Assembly (NCBI RefSeq): GCF_039529775.1
Contig: NZ_BAAANL010000001.1
Location: forward strand, 124,001 to 188,000
Length of the DNA stretch: 64,000 nt
Direction of reading: 5' to 3'
DNA from: Myceligenerans crystallogenes
GTDB taxonomy: Bacteria > Actinomycetota > Actinomycetes > Actinomycetales > Cellulomonadaceae
Within the stretch, counting starts at the first letter, position 1. The number at the start of each line of letters is the position of its first letter. Shown piece by piece: positions 1 through 7,401 of the stretch. The position numbers and the translations under genes are program-made. Below the pieces are notes generated by a model. It made no database searches and had not been told where the DNA came from. It was given only the letters and a program-made list of their open reading frames with translations.

Positions 1-982
1 GCGCGTTGAGGTCGATCGCCCGCTGCGCGCAGTCCGTGCAGCCGAACGACGGGGCCGGCTCGAGCGGGATGATCTGGGCGACCAGGATCGTCGCGTCCGG
101 GTTGAGCGTCCGCAGGTCGGTCACGATCGAGGTGTACGCGGCCAGGATCTGCGACGGGGGCAGGTTGCTCCAGACGTCGTTGGTGCCGAAGTGCAGCAGC
201 AGCACGTCGGGTGTGTTCTGCTGCATCCACCGGTAGGTGTTCCCGTTGGAGACCGACTGGGTGACCAGGTAGCCGCCGTGGCCCTCGTGGTCGGCGTCGG
301 ACGCGGCGGGGTTGCAGGCCTGTGACTCCCCGCCCACGAAGTCGACCTCGTGCCCGGCGGTGTCCAGCAGCTGCCAGAGGTTGCCGCGCCAGCAGCCGGG
401 GCTGCCGGTGATGGAGTCGCCCATGGGCATGATCTTCACGGGACCCGCCGGCGTCGGCGGATCGGTCGGTGTCGTCGGGGACGGCGCCGGGCTGACGGTC
501 GGCGTGGCGGAGGGCGTGGCCGACGCCGGCGGCGTCGGCGGCGACTTCGGCGGCGTCGGCAGGACGACGCCGTTGCAGAGGTCGCCGTTGACGCGGGCGT
601 ACGACGGCGAGGCGGTGCTGCCCGAGCCGACGAACCCGAACTGGACGCTGCGCCCGGCGGGGATGCTCGCGTTCCAGCCGACGTCGGACCCGTGGAACGT
701 CGTGCCGGTCTGGCTCCAGCCGACGTTCCACGCCTGGCTCACGGTGGTCCCGGCGGGGAACGCCCAGGTGAGATCCCAGCCGTCGATCGGCTCGCTGCCC
801 GCGGTGATCGTGACGTTCGCCTGGAACCCGCTGCCCCAGTTGCTGGCGACGGTGTACTCGACCTCGCAGCCCTCCTCGGCCGACGCCGACGCGGCGCCGA
901 TCACCGGGAGCGTGCCCGCGACCAGGGCGGCCGCCAGCGCGCTGATGATCGCAACGCCTCTTCGCGTTCGAAATGCTCGCAT
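1..982 (-). CDS. Secreted CBM2-SGNH/GDSL esterase, 3' end cut by window
   Basis: The gene reads leftward from an ATG at 980-982 and runs off the window after 327 codons. An AAGGA ribosome site lies 8 bases upstream. Residues 1-35 form a signal peptide (Arg-rich start, hydrophobic core, ASASA cleavage site). Residues about 38-137 match a family 2 carbohydrate-binding module: conserved Trp residues and a Cys pair near 39 and 136, with the NWGSGF and VTIT motifs. A Pro/Thr/Ser linker spans about 140-180. An SGNH hydrolase domain follows, with block I MGDSIT (Ser about 190) and block III FGTND. The family hydrolyses ester bonds; here the likely substrates are acetyl groups on plant polysaccharide, at the cell surface or outside. 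The catalytic Asp-His pair would lie beyond the window edge. The location beside pectin genes supports a polysaccharide esterase, but the exact substrate is unknown. Confidence 0.88.
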   Translation of the reverse strand, partial: MRAFRTRRGVAIISALAAALVAGTLPVIGAASASAEEGCEVEYTVASNWGSGFQANVTITAGSEPIDGWDLTWAFPAGTTVSQAWNVGWSQTGTTFHGSDVGWNASIPAGRSVQFGFVGSGSTASPSYARVNGDLCNGVVLPTPPKSPPTPPASATPSATPTVSPAPSPTTPTDPPTPAGPVKIMPMGDSITGSPGCWRGNLWQLLDTAGHEVDFVGGESQACNPAASDADHEGHGGYLVTQSVSNGNTYRWMQQNTPDVLLLHFGTNDVWSNLPPSQILAAYTSIVTDLRTLNPDATILVAQIIPLEPAPSFGCTDCAQRAIDLNA

Positions 983-1153
983 GATCCACGTCCTTAGCGA
1001 TGGAATGACAGGGTGGGAAGCGTTTTCAGAACGTAGTCCGCGCGCGCCGCCCCGTACAGACCACCGGAGCTAGCTGAAACGCTTAATCAGTTCGATCCCG
1101 CACGCCGCAGCGCGATCATGGCTTTCCCGGGGAATCCGATGCGGTGTAGAGTC

Positions 1154-1168
1154 TTGTAACGTTTCAAT
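1154..1168. promoter_or_regulatory. LacI-type operator (TTGTAACGTTTCAAT)
   Basis: This near-palindrome has arms TTGTAAC and GTTTCAA, with 6 of 7 positions complementary around a central CG step, the usual form of LacI-family operators. It lies 36 bases before the oxidoreductase gene at 1204. Similar elements occur at 15280-15294 and 56751-56765. The surrounding divergent gap (983-1203) also holds weaker AAGCGTTTT-like (1019-1027) and TGAAACGCTTAA (1075-1086) sequences that could be additional half-sites for the esterase gene on the left. Confidence 0.6.
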
Positions 1169-1203
1169 CGGGCCGTCGACGACGACAGGGGAGATCTCCC
1201 GAC

Positions 1204-2340
1204 ATGCGAGCAACCATCCTGGGCACCGGCGCCATCGCCGCCCTGCACGCGGACGCCCTCGCCGCGCTGAGCCACCACGGGATCGAGGCGCGGGTCACCC
1301 ACGCGGTGGACATCGATCCCGGCCGGGCCGCGGATTTCGCCGCGCGGCACGGCGTCCCGAACCACGGCACGTCGCTCGACGAGGCGCTCGCCGACACCGA
1401 CGTGCTGCACATCTGCACGCCCCCGGGCGTCCACCTGCCCGCGACGCTCCAGGCCCTGGCCGCGGGCGTGCACGTCGTCGTCGAGAAGCCCGCGGTGCTC
1501 TCCCTCAAGGAGGCCGACGCGATCGCCGCCGCCGAGCGGTCCGCCGCGCCGGCCCGCGCCGGCGGTGGCACGGCGCGCTTCACGCAGATCGTGCAGCACC
1601 GGTTCGGCGCCGGGGCGCTCCGGCTGCGCCGCCTGCTGGACGACGGCGCGCTCGGCCGGCCCCTCGTCGCGACCTGCGACACGATGTGGTTCCGCCCGCC
1701 CGCCTACTTCGACGTCCCCTGGCGCGGTCGGTGGGACACCGAGGGCGGCGGCCCGACGATGGGTCACGGCATCCACCAGTTCGACCTGCTGCTGGCGATC
1801 TTCGGTGAGTGGACCGAGGTCACGGCGATGGCCGGGCGCCTGGCGCGCGAGGTCGACACCGAGGACGTCTCCATGGCGATCGTGCGCTTCGCGAACGGCG
1901 CGATGGCGAGCGTCACGAACAGCCTGCTCTCCCCGCGGCAGGCCTCCGACCTGCGGTTCGACACCGAGAAGGCCACGATCGAGCTGTCGCACGTGTACGG
2001 CTACTCGGACGAGAACTGGACGTTCACGCCCCTGGAGGGCACCGACGTCGCGCAGCTCTGGACCCCCGAACCGGACGCGCTGCCGAGCGGCCACGAGGCC
2101 CAGTTCGTCGCGACGTACCCGGCGCTCGCCACGGGCGCGCCCCTGCCGGTCACGGTGTCGGACACCCGCGGCACCCTGGAGCTCGCCGCCGCGATCTACC
2201 GGTCGGCGTTCACGGGGACCCCCGTGCGCGCCGGGCAGATCGGGCCCGCGGATCCGTTCTACGAGTCGATGCGCGGTTCGGGCCCGGAGTGGCGGCCCGT
2301 GAAGGACGTCCCCGCCCACCCCGAGGAGGCAGCCCGATGA
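1204..2340 (+). CDS. Gfo/Idh/MocA family sugar oxidoreductase
   Basis: The 378-residue product begins with a Rossmann nucleotide-binding motif, GTGAIAALHADAL, close to the N-terminus. It carries the family's EKPAVL motif near residue 95, where the Lys-Pro contacts the cofactor and substrate. A C-terminal alpha/beta dimerisation and substrate domain follows, including a HGIHQFDLL segment. Family members oxidise or reduce sugars, sugar acids or inositols with NAD(P), in the cytosol. No signal peptide is present. The gene overlaps the next one by four bases (ATGA), so the two are probably translationally coupled. A LacI-type operator precedes it. In this setting it may process a rhamnose- or galacturonate-derived intermediate, but the substrate cannot be read from the sequence. 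Confidence 0.9.
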   Translation: MRATILGTGAIAALHADALAALSHHGIEARVTHAVDIDPGRAADFAARHGVPNHGTSLDEALADTDVLHICTPPGVHLPATLQALAAGVHVVVEKPAVLSLKEADAIAAAERSAAPARAGGGTARFTQIVQHRFGAGALRLRRLLDDGALGRPLVATCDTMWFRPPAYFDVPWRGRWDTEGGGPTMGHGIHQFDLLLAIFGEWTEVTAMAGRLAREVDTEDVSMAIVRFANGAMASVTNSLLSPRQASDLRFDTEKATIELSHVYGYSDENWTFTPLEGTDVAQLWTPEPDALPSGHEAQFVATYPALATGAPLPVTVSDTRGTLELAAAIYRSAFTGTPVRAGQIGPADPFYESMRGSGPEWRPVKDVPAHPEEAAR

Positions 2341-3374
2341 GCGAGCCGTGGCACCCGCACGACGCCCCGCACCGGAGGACGCCGCCGTCGGGCGTGCACC
2401 TGGACGACGACGGCTCGGCCCTGAGCTGCGACCTGTTCACCTACGTGTACCGGCCGGCGGACGTCCAGTACGAGTCCCCGCGCCCGTACTTCCACCCGAT
2501 CCGCACCACGGGCGGCCGCGAGCTCAGCACGTACCGCCCGTGGGACCACGTGTGGCACAAGGGCCTGGCGTGGTCGCTGCCGAACGTCGGCCCGTGGAAC
2601 TTCTGGGGCGGCCCCACCTACGTCCGCGACGAGGGCTACCAGGATCTCGCCAACGACGGCACGCAGGAGCACGAGCGGTTCGCGACCGTCTGGTCCGACG
2701 GCGGCTCGGCCGGCTTCCGCGAGGACCTGGCCTGGCGCGTCCCGCCGTCCGGCTGGGAGCCGCCGGGCCCCGGCGGGAGCCAGGGTCCTGGTGACCCGCT
2801 CCAGGTCACGCCCGGCGCCGTCGTCGTCCGCGAGGAACGTTCCGTCCGCGCGTCGCTGCGCGACGGCGTCTGGGTGCTGGCCTGGCACGCGGAACTGACC
2901 AACGTGTCCGACGACGCCCTGGACCTCGGCAGCCCCACCACCAAGGGCCGCGAGAACGCGGGCTACGGCGGCCTGTTCTGGCGCGGCCCGCGCTCGTTCA
3001 CCGACGGCGTCGTGCTGGCGCCCGGCTTCACGGGCGACGCCGAGCAGGTGCGCGGCGAACGCTTCGAGTGGATGGGCATCGTCGGCCGGCACGACGGCGC
3101 GGCCCCCACCCCCGAGGGCGGTGCCGCCTCCTCCACCCTCCTGATGGTGGACCCGGGAACCAACCCGGGCGGCAAGCCCCAGTGGTTCGTGCGCTCCCAG
3201 CCGTTCTGCTGCCTCTGCCCGGCCCCGGCCTTCGGCGAGGAGATCCCCTTCGCCCCCGGCGAGACCCTGACGTTCGACTACGCGGTGGTCGTAGCCGACG
3301 GCGCCTCCGACGAACCCCGCGCCGCCACCCTCGCCGACCTCGGCCGCCGCGAGCTGGGGATCACCCACCGCTGA
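2337..3374 (+). CDS. DUF6807 (PmoA-like) protein
   Basis: The ATG at 2337 is chosen because it overlaps the upstream stop in an ATGA junction and begins the conserved sequence. The product is about 345 residues and has no signal peptide. It contains the typical family segments YRPADVQYESPRPYFHPI, then a WDHVWHKGL stretch, and later a series of Gly/Phe-rich beta strands (GGLFWRGPRSF). These proteins are often annotated as 'PmoA' but have no established link to methane oxidation. They commonly sit next to Gfo/Idh/MocA oxidoreductases in sugar-utilisation loci, exactly as here. I infer a role in intracellular carbohydrate processing with the coupled oxidoreductase; the reaction is unknown. Confidence 0.82.
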   Translation: MSEPWHPHDAPHRRTPPSGVHLDDDGSALSCDLFTYVYRPADVQYESPRPYFHPIRTTGGRELSTYRPWDHVWHKGLAWSLPNVGPWNFWGGPTYVRDEGYQDLANDGTQEHERFATVWSDGGSAGFREDLAWRVPPSGWEPPGPGGSQGPGDPLQVTPGAVVVREERSVRASLRDGVWVLAWHAELTNVSDDALDLGSPTTKGRENAGYGGLFWRGPRSFTDGVVLAPGFTGDAEQVRGERFEWMGIVGRHDGAAPTPEGGAASSTLLMVDPGTNPGGKPQWFVRSQPFCCLCPAPAFGEEIPFAPGETLTFDYAVVVADGASDEPRAATLADLGRRELGITHR

Positions 3375-3381
3375 CCGATTC

Positions 3382-3395
3382 TGTTCGTTCGGACG
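3382..3395. promoter_or_regulatory. Candidate operator (TGTTCG-TT-CGGACG)
   Basis: An imperfect inverted repeat with 2-base spacing lies about 130 bases before the acetylesterase gene. It resembles the perfect repeat TTGTCCG-CT-CGGACAA at 7354-7369, upstream of the DeoR/LacI hybrid regulator. The resemblance was found by eye. Confidence 0.4.
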
Positions 3396-3524
3396 CGAGG
3401 GTGCTCGGTTTCGCCCAGTATGGCGGTTGTCCGACGCCGGAGTCCTGGTCACGTTGTCGTGAGGGTTCGCCCGACGCCGTCGTCGGCTCGGAGGTAGCGA
3501 ACCCCCAGAGAGGACAACGACGTC

Positions 3525-4646
3525 ATGACTCACTTCCTCGGCGGCCGTAGGCCGCGTTCCGTCTTCGCCGGGATCGGCGCCGCCGCGACCGCGGTGCTGC
3601 TCGCCGCCGGGCCCGCCGCCGCGGCCGGGCCCGCGTACCACCCGGCGCCCCGGACCGACGCGGCACTTCTCGAGCAGTGCGCCCAGGACGGCGGCGACAT
3701 CGTGTGCACGTACGCGGATCTCGCAGCCGGCCACTACGACGTGACGGTGTTCCTCGGGGACGCCGACGAGGCCGCCGCGACCGAGGTCCGTGCGGAGGCC
3801 CGCCGGCTCATGGTCGCGGAGACCCCGACCGCCGCGGGCGAACTGACGCGCAAGACCTTCACGGTCAACGTGCGCACGCCCGAGGCTCAGCAGAACCGTC
3901 AGGACGTGCCGGGCGAACCGGGCCTGACGCTCCGGTTCACGGGCGGCGCTCCCGCGGTGGCGCGGATCGGGATCGCCGAGGCGCCCGAGCACGCGCCACG
4001 GCTGTTCCTCGGCGGCGACTCGACGGTCACGGACCAGGACAACTTCCCGTACACGGGCTGGGGCCAGCGCCTCCCGGCGCACTTCCGGCACGGCCTGTCG
4101 GTGGTGAACTACTCGGGCGGCGGCGAGAGCACGGTCTCGTACCTGTCACGCGCCTACATGTTCGGCGAGCTGACGCCGCAGCTGCGCTCGGGCGACGTTG
4201 TCCTGTTCCAGCTCGCGCACAACGACAAGACGACCACGGCCGCCGACTACCGCGCCAACCTCACCACCCTCGTCGAGGGCGTGCGGGCCCGGGGTGCGCA
4301 GCCCGTGCTCGTCACGCCGATCGTGCGCTGCCGGTTCACCGGCGACCAGCTGAACGACACCGGGCTGATCCGCACGGGTGAGGCGGATCTGCCCGAGGAG
4401 ATCCGCGGCGTCGCTGCCGGGCTCGGCGTCCCGCTGATCGACCTCACCGCGATGAGCGAGGAACTCGTCGAGGGCCTCGGCTACGAGGCCGCCAAGCCGA
4501 TCTACCTCATCGACGAGACCGGCGACCGCACGCACACGTCCGAGTACGGCGCGTCCGTCTACGCCGGTCTGGTCGCCGGGGAACTACGGCGGCAGGGCAT
4601 CGTCCCCGAGCGGTTCTGGGCCGACGACGACGCCGCCCGCCCCTGA
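3525..4646 (+). CDS. Rhamnogalacturonan acetylesterase (SGNH, CE12-like)
   Basis: The 373-residue product starts with a signal peptide (Arg-rich n-region, Ala/Val core, cut near AAAAG). Residues about 38-155 form a beta-rich N-terminal domain of the galactose-binding type, covering the stretch from AGHYDVTVFLGDA to LTLRFTG. The SGNH hydrolase core begins at LFLGGDSTVTD (nucleophile Ser in GDST), includes the NYSGGGES block II and the QLAHNDK block III, and ends with a DRTHTSEYGA segment that supplies the Asp and His. CE12 enzymes remove acetyl groups from the galacturonate residues of RG-I, exposing the backbone to lyases. It is secreted. An AGAGAGGA ribosome site precedes the ATG, and a strong hairpin follows the stop. 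Confidence 0.87.
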   Translation: MTHFLGGRRPRSVFAGIGAAATAVLLAAGPAAAAGPAYHPAPRTDAALLEQCAQDGGDIVCTYADLAAGHYDVTVFLGDADEAAATEVRAEARRLMVAETPTAAGELTRKTFTVNVRTPEAQQNRQDVPGEPGLTLRFTGGAPAVARIGIAEAPEHAPRLFLGGDSTVTDQDNFPYTGWGQRLPAHFRHGLSVVNYSGGGESTVSYLSRAYMFGELTPQLRSGDVVLFQLAHNDKTTTAADYRANLTTLVEGVRARGAQPVLVTPIVRCRFTGDQLNDTGLIRTGEADLPEEIRGVAAGLGVPLIDLTAMSEELVEGLGYEAAKPIYLIDETGDRTHTSEYGASVYAGLVAGELRRQGIVPERFWADDDAARP

Positions 4647-4649
4647 ACC

Positions 4650-4729
4650 CCGTGCGGGGGTGGCTGAGCTGCCTGCCCCCGCACGGTCTCCCGCGAGGTC
4701 CCGCCGGGGAGTGCACCCTGCCCGGCGGG
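4650..4729 (+). terminator. Two consecutive terminator-like hairpins
   Basis: The first hairpin has 11-base arms CCGTGCGGGGG (4650-4660) and CCCCCGCACGG (4676-4686). The second has 9-base arms CCCGCCGGG (4700-4708) and CCCGGCGGG (4721-4729). They follow the acetylesterase stop. Neither has a long T-run, which is usual in actinobacteria. Confidence 0.65.
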
Positions 4730-4904
4730 GCCTCGCCGTCGTGCCCCGGGCAACCGATGACGGGTCCTGCACGTTTTTGTCTGTCTGCTCCGCGACCGGA
4801 CACCGTGGTGGCACGATCGCGGTCGTCAACACGAGGTCGCGCGGCTTCCCAGCCCGCGTGATCCTTGGAGCCGTCATGTGACGGCAGTGTGCAAGGAGGC
4901 TCAC

Positions 4905-6197
4905 ATGGTCACAACGAGAAGCGGGGCGCGCGCCGGGATCGCGCTGCTCGCGGTCACCGGTCTGGCCGCGCTCGGCGCGTGCTCCGGCGGTTCCGCGACG
5001 GGCGAGGACGAGAAGGTCACGCTCGTCTTCAACTGGTGGGGGGACGCGACCCGTGCCGAACGGTACGAGGAAGCGATCGCCCTGTACGAGAAGCAGAACC
5101 CGGACGTCACGATCCAGTCCGGCTACGCGGCGTTCGGCGACTACTGGACCGCGCGCAACACGGAGGCGGCCAGCGGTTCGCTGCCCGACGTGATGCAGAT
5201 GGACAGCACCTACCTGAGCCAGTACGCGGCGAGCGGCCAGATCCAGCCGCTGGACGAGTACACGGCCGGCCAGATCGACGTCGCGAGCTTCCCCACCACG
5301 GTCATGCCGGCCACCACGGTCGACGAGCAGGTCTACGGCATCCCGACCAGCATCGGCACGCTCGCGAACTTCTGGAACGCGGACGTGCTCGACGAGATCG
5401 GCGTGGAGGCGCCCGAGGGCGACCTCACCTGGGAGGAGTACGACGCGCTCCTGAGCGACATCGCGGAGGCCGGCGCGGACCAGGATCCCGAGGTGGACGG
5501 TTCCACCCCGTACGCGCAGCTCATCGCCGTGTTCGAGATCTGGCTCAACCAGCAGGGCAAGCAGCTCTACACCCCGGAGGGCGAGTTCGGCTTCGACGAG
5601 GCCGACCTCACCGAGTGGTGGGAGCGCATCGAGCCGATGGTCGCCGACGGCGCCTTCATCGAGCCGAAGCGGGCCGAGCAGTCCGCCGGCGACAACCTCG
5701 GGATGAAGTTCACCGCGAACGAGATCAGCTGGTACAACTTCCTGGTCCGTTTCGCGGAGACGTCCGGCAGCGACTTCGAGATGACCCTCCCGCCCGCCGA
5801 CGACGCGGAGAACCGCGGCCTGTACCTCAAGCCGAGCCTCATGCTGTCGATGTCCGCGACGACGGAGCACCCGGAGGAAGCGGCGAAGTTCATGGACTTC
5901 ATCACGAACGACCCGGAGGTCAGCAAGATCTTCGGGACGTCGCGCGGGCTCCCGATCTCGGAGTCGGCCCTGGAGGCGCTCGATGACCTCGAGGGCCTCG
6001 ACAAGCAGATCCTCGACTACTACGACGAGGTCCTGGAGGTCGTCGGCACCTCGCCGGCGCCGCCGCCGGAGGGCGCGGGTGCCGTGGAGGCGGAGTTCCT
6101 CCGGATCGCGAGCGACGTCTCGTACGGTGCGACGTCGGTCGACGACGCCGTCGCCGAGTTCTTTGCCGGCGCCCCGGAAATGATCGTCACCGACTGA
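4905..6197 (+). CDS. Sugar ABC transporter solute-binding lipoprotein (family 1), orphan
   Basis: The ATG at 4905 is preferred because AAGGAGG lies 5 bases upstream and a lipoprotein signal follows directly; a GTG at 4878 is less likely. The lipobox is LGAC, so the mature protein is anchored by Cys on the outer face of the membrane. The 430-residue body is a family 1 extracellular solute-binding protein: LVFNWWGD start, NTEAASGSLPDV, IPTSIGTLANFWNADVL, and the C-terminal MDFITNDPEV region. It would bind oligosaccharides for a CUT1 transporter. No permease genes adjoin it. It is a clear paralogue of the protein at 15375 and may share that transporter's permeases. The ligand is probably a pectin oligosaccharide, inferred from neighbours. 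Confidence 0.9.
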   Translation: MVTTRSGARAGIALLAVTGLAALGACSGGSATGEDEKVTLVFNWWGDATRAERYEEAIALYEKQNPDVTIQSGYAAFGDYWTARNTEAASGSLPDVMQMDSTYLSQYAASGQIQPLDEYTAGQIDVASFPTTVMPATTVDEQVYGIPTSIGTLANFWNADVLDEIGVEAPEGDLTWEEYDALLSDIAEAGADQDPEVDGSTPYAQLIAVFEIWLNQQGKQLYTPEGEFGFDEADLTEWWERIEPMVADGAFIEPKRAEQSAGDNLGMKFTANEISWYNFLVRFAETSGSDFEMTLPPADDAENRGLYLKPSLMLSMSATTEHPEEAAKFMDFITNDPEVSKIFGTSRGLPISESALEALDDLEGLDKQILDYYDEVLEVVGTSPAPPPEGAGAVEAEFLRIASDVSYGATSVDDAVAEFFAGAPEMIVTD

Positions 6198-6204
6198 CCA
6201 CGCC

Positions 6205-6226
6205 GTGGTGCCGAACAGGGCACTAC
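6205..6226. terminator. Bidirectional terminator between convergent genes
   Basis: The arms GTGGTGCC (6205-6212) and GGCACTAC (6219-6226) pair with one G-U wobble around a 6-base loop. The hairpin sits between the binding-protein gene and the convergent regulator gene and overlaps the regulator's stop codon. Confidence 0.55.
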
Positions 6227-7290
6227 GCGGTGCGGCCCGCGCCGCAGGAGCTTCTGATGGTGAGCCCGGGGAGCAGTTCCACGTGGCGGGGTGTGCGTGG
6301 GCCGGGCTCGTCCTCCGTCATGCGTTCCACCAGGAGCTTGAGGGCCTGGCGGCCGAGTTCGCGCCGTGGCGGGGTCACCGTGGTCAGGGGGACCACGGCC
6401 AGGGCGGCGTTCTCGTCGTCGTAGGCCACGACGGCGAGGTCGTCCGGGACGCGCAGGCCGCGGTCGAGGGCCAGCTCGACCAGGCGGGCCGCGTGGTAGT
6501 CGGTGTGGGCGAAGACCGCGCGGGTATTCGTGGCGCGGCAGGCGTCGAGGAGGTCGTTCAAGGTGGCGTCGAGGGCCGCGGGGTCCTCGTCGCCCTTGGG
6601 CAGGACGACGTCCGGGGCGCCGGCGAGGCCCAGGCGGGCCGCGGCCCTCGCGAAGCCCTCGCGCAGGTAGGGAGCGGTGGGGGAGCGGTCGAAGACGGCC
6701 AGGGCGATCCGGTCGTGGCCCAGTCCCGCCAGGTGCTCGGCGGCGAGGATGGCGCCGTGGGCGTGGTCCGTGCGGGCCTGGTCGAGTTCGCTCGCGCTGG
6801 TCACCGGGTCCGGGCGGCGCTCGACCAGGACCACCGGGACCGGGATGGAGCGGAGCCAGCGGGCGACGTCGTCCGGCTCACGATCGCGTGTCGTGGGGAC
6901 GATCGCGATGCCCTGGACGCCCAGGCCCAGCATCCGGGAGACCTGGGCCTCCTCCACCTCCGGGCGGTACTGCGAGACGCCGAGGACGAGCCGGACCCGG
7001 AGTGACGGCGCGAGGGATTCCATGCCGCGCACGGTGTCGGGGAAGTGCGTGGTCGTGTTCGGCACGATGACGCCGACCAGGGCGCTCGCGGCCTGGGGGC
7101 CGCGGGTCGCGCGCAGGGCGATCGCACCGCCGTGGACACGTGCCAGCTTGCCGGCGCGGTCCAGCTCGATGATGTCGCGGCGGATCGTCACCTCGGAGAC
7201 GCCCAGGTGGGCGGCCGCCTCCGCGGAGCGCACGCTGCCGCGCAGCTCGATCTCCCGTAGCAGGTGGTCCTGGCGTGCGATCGGCAGCAT
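6223..7290 (-). CDS. DeoR-type HTH / LacI-type sensor hybrid regulator
   Basis: The 355-residue product has a DeoR-family winged helix-turn-helix at residues 5-60 (RQDHLLREIELRGSV, then SEVTIRRDIIELDRAGKLAR, then VHGGA). A LacI/RbsB-type ligand-binding domain follows from about residue 70 (ALVGVIVPNTTTHFPDTVRGME), with later segments VFAHTDYHA and VPDDLAVVAYDDE. Such hybrids usually act as sugar-responsive repressors. The gene is transcribed away from the DUF2264 gene, and a perfect inverted repeat lies in the divergent promoter region (7354-7369), a likely autoregulatory operator. Similar repeats precede the acetylesterase and PL26 genes. The inducer is probably a rhamnose- or RG-I-derived sugar, by inference. 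Confidence 0.88.
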   Translation of the reverse strand: MLPIARQDHLLREIELRGSVRSAEAAAHLGVSEVTIRRDIIELDRAGKLARVHGGAIALRATRGPQAASALVGVIVPNTTTHFPDTVRGMESLAPSLRVRLVLGVSQYRPEVEEAQVSRMLGLGVQGIAIVPTTRDREPDDVARWLRSIPVPVVLVERRPDPVTSASELDQARTDHAHGAILAAEHLAGLGHDRIALAVFDRSPTAPYLREGFARAAARLGLAGAPDVVLPKGDEDPAALDATLNDLLDACRATNTRAVFAHTDYHAARLVELALDRGLRVPDDLAVVAYDDENAALAVVPLTTVTPPRRELGRQALKLLVERMTEDEPGPRTPRHVELLPGLTIRSSCGAGRTA

Positions 7291-7353
7291 TGCCGTTACC
7301 TCCGGTGATGGGCGCGGGTTCGGTGCCGGACCCGGCCGCCCTCGTGATCGTAA

Positions 7354-7369
7354 TTGTCCGCTCGGACAA
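7354..7369. promoter_or_regulatory. Perfect inverted repeat operator (TTGTCCG-CT-CGGACAA)
   Basis: Seven-base arms pair perfectly around a central CT. The element lies 64 bases upstream of the regulator gene (minus strand) and 33 bases upstream of the GTG of the DUF2264 gene (plus strand), so a bound repressor could control both directions. Confidence 0.65.
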
Positions 7370-7401
7370 ACGTTTGCGGAGCATCGTACAGACTCGCGGG
7401 C

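Noticed and set aside
2337..3374. Methane monooxygenase subunit, from the 'PmoA' family label
   Set aside because: The sequence is a soluble DUF6807 protein without the membrane helices or metal sites of particulate methane monooxygenase.
4771..4804. Another copy of the TGTYCG-CGGACA operator before the binding-protein gene at 4905
   Set aside because: TGTCTG and CGGACA arms occur, but their spacing is 9 bases rather than 2, so it does not match the other sites.
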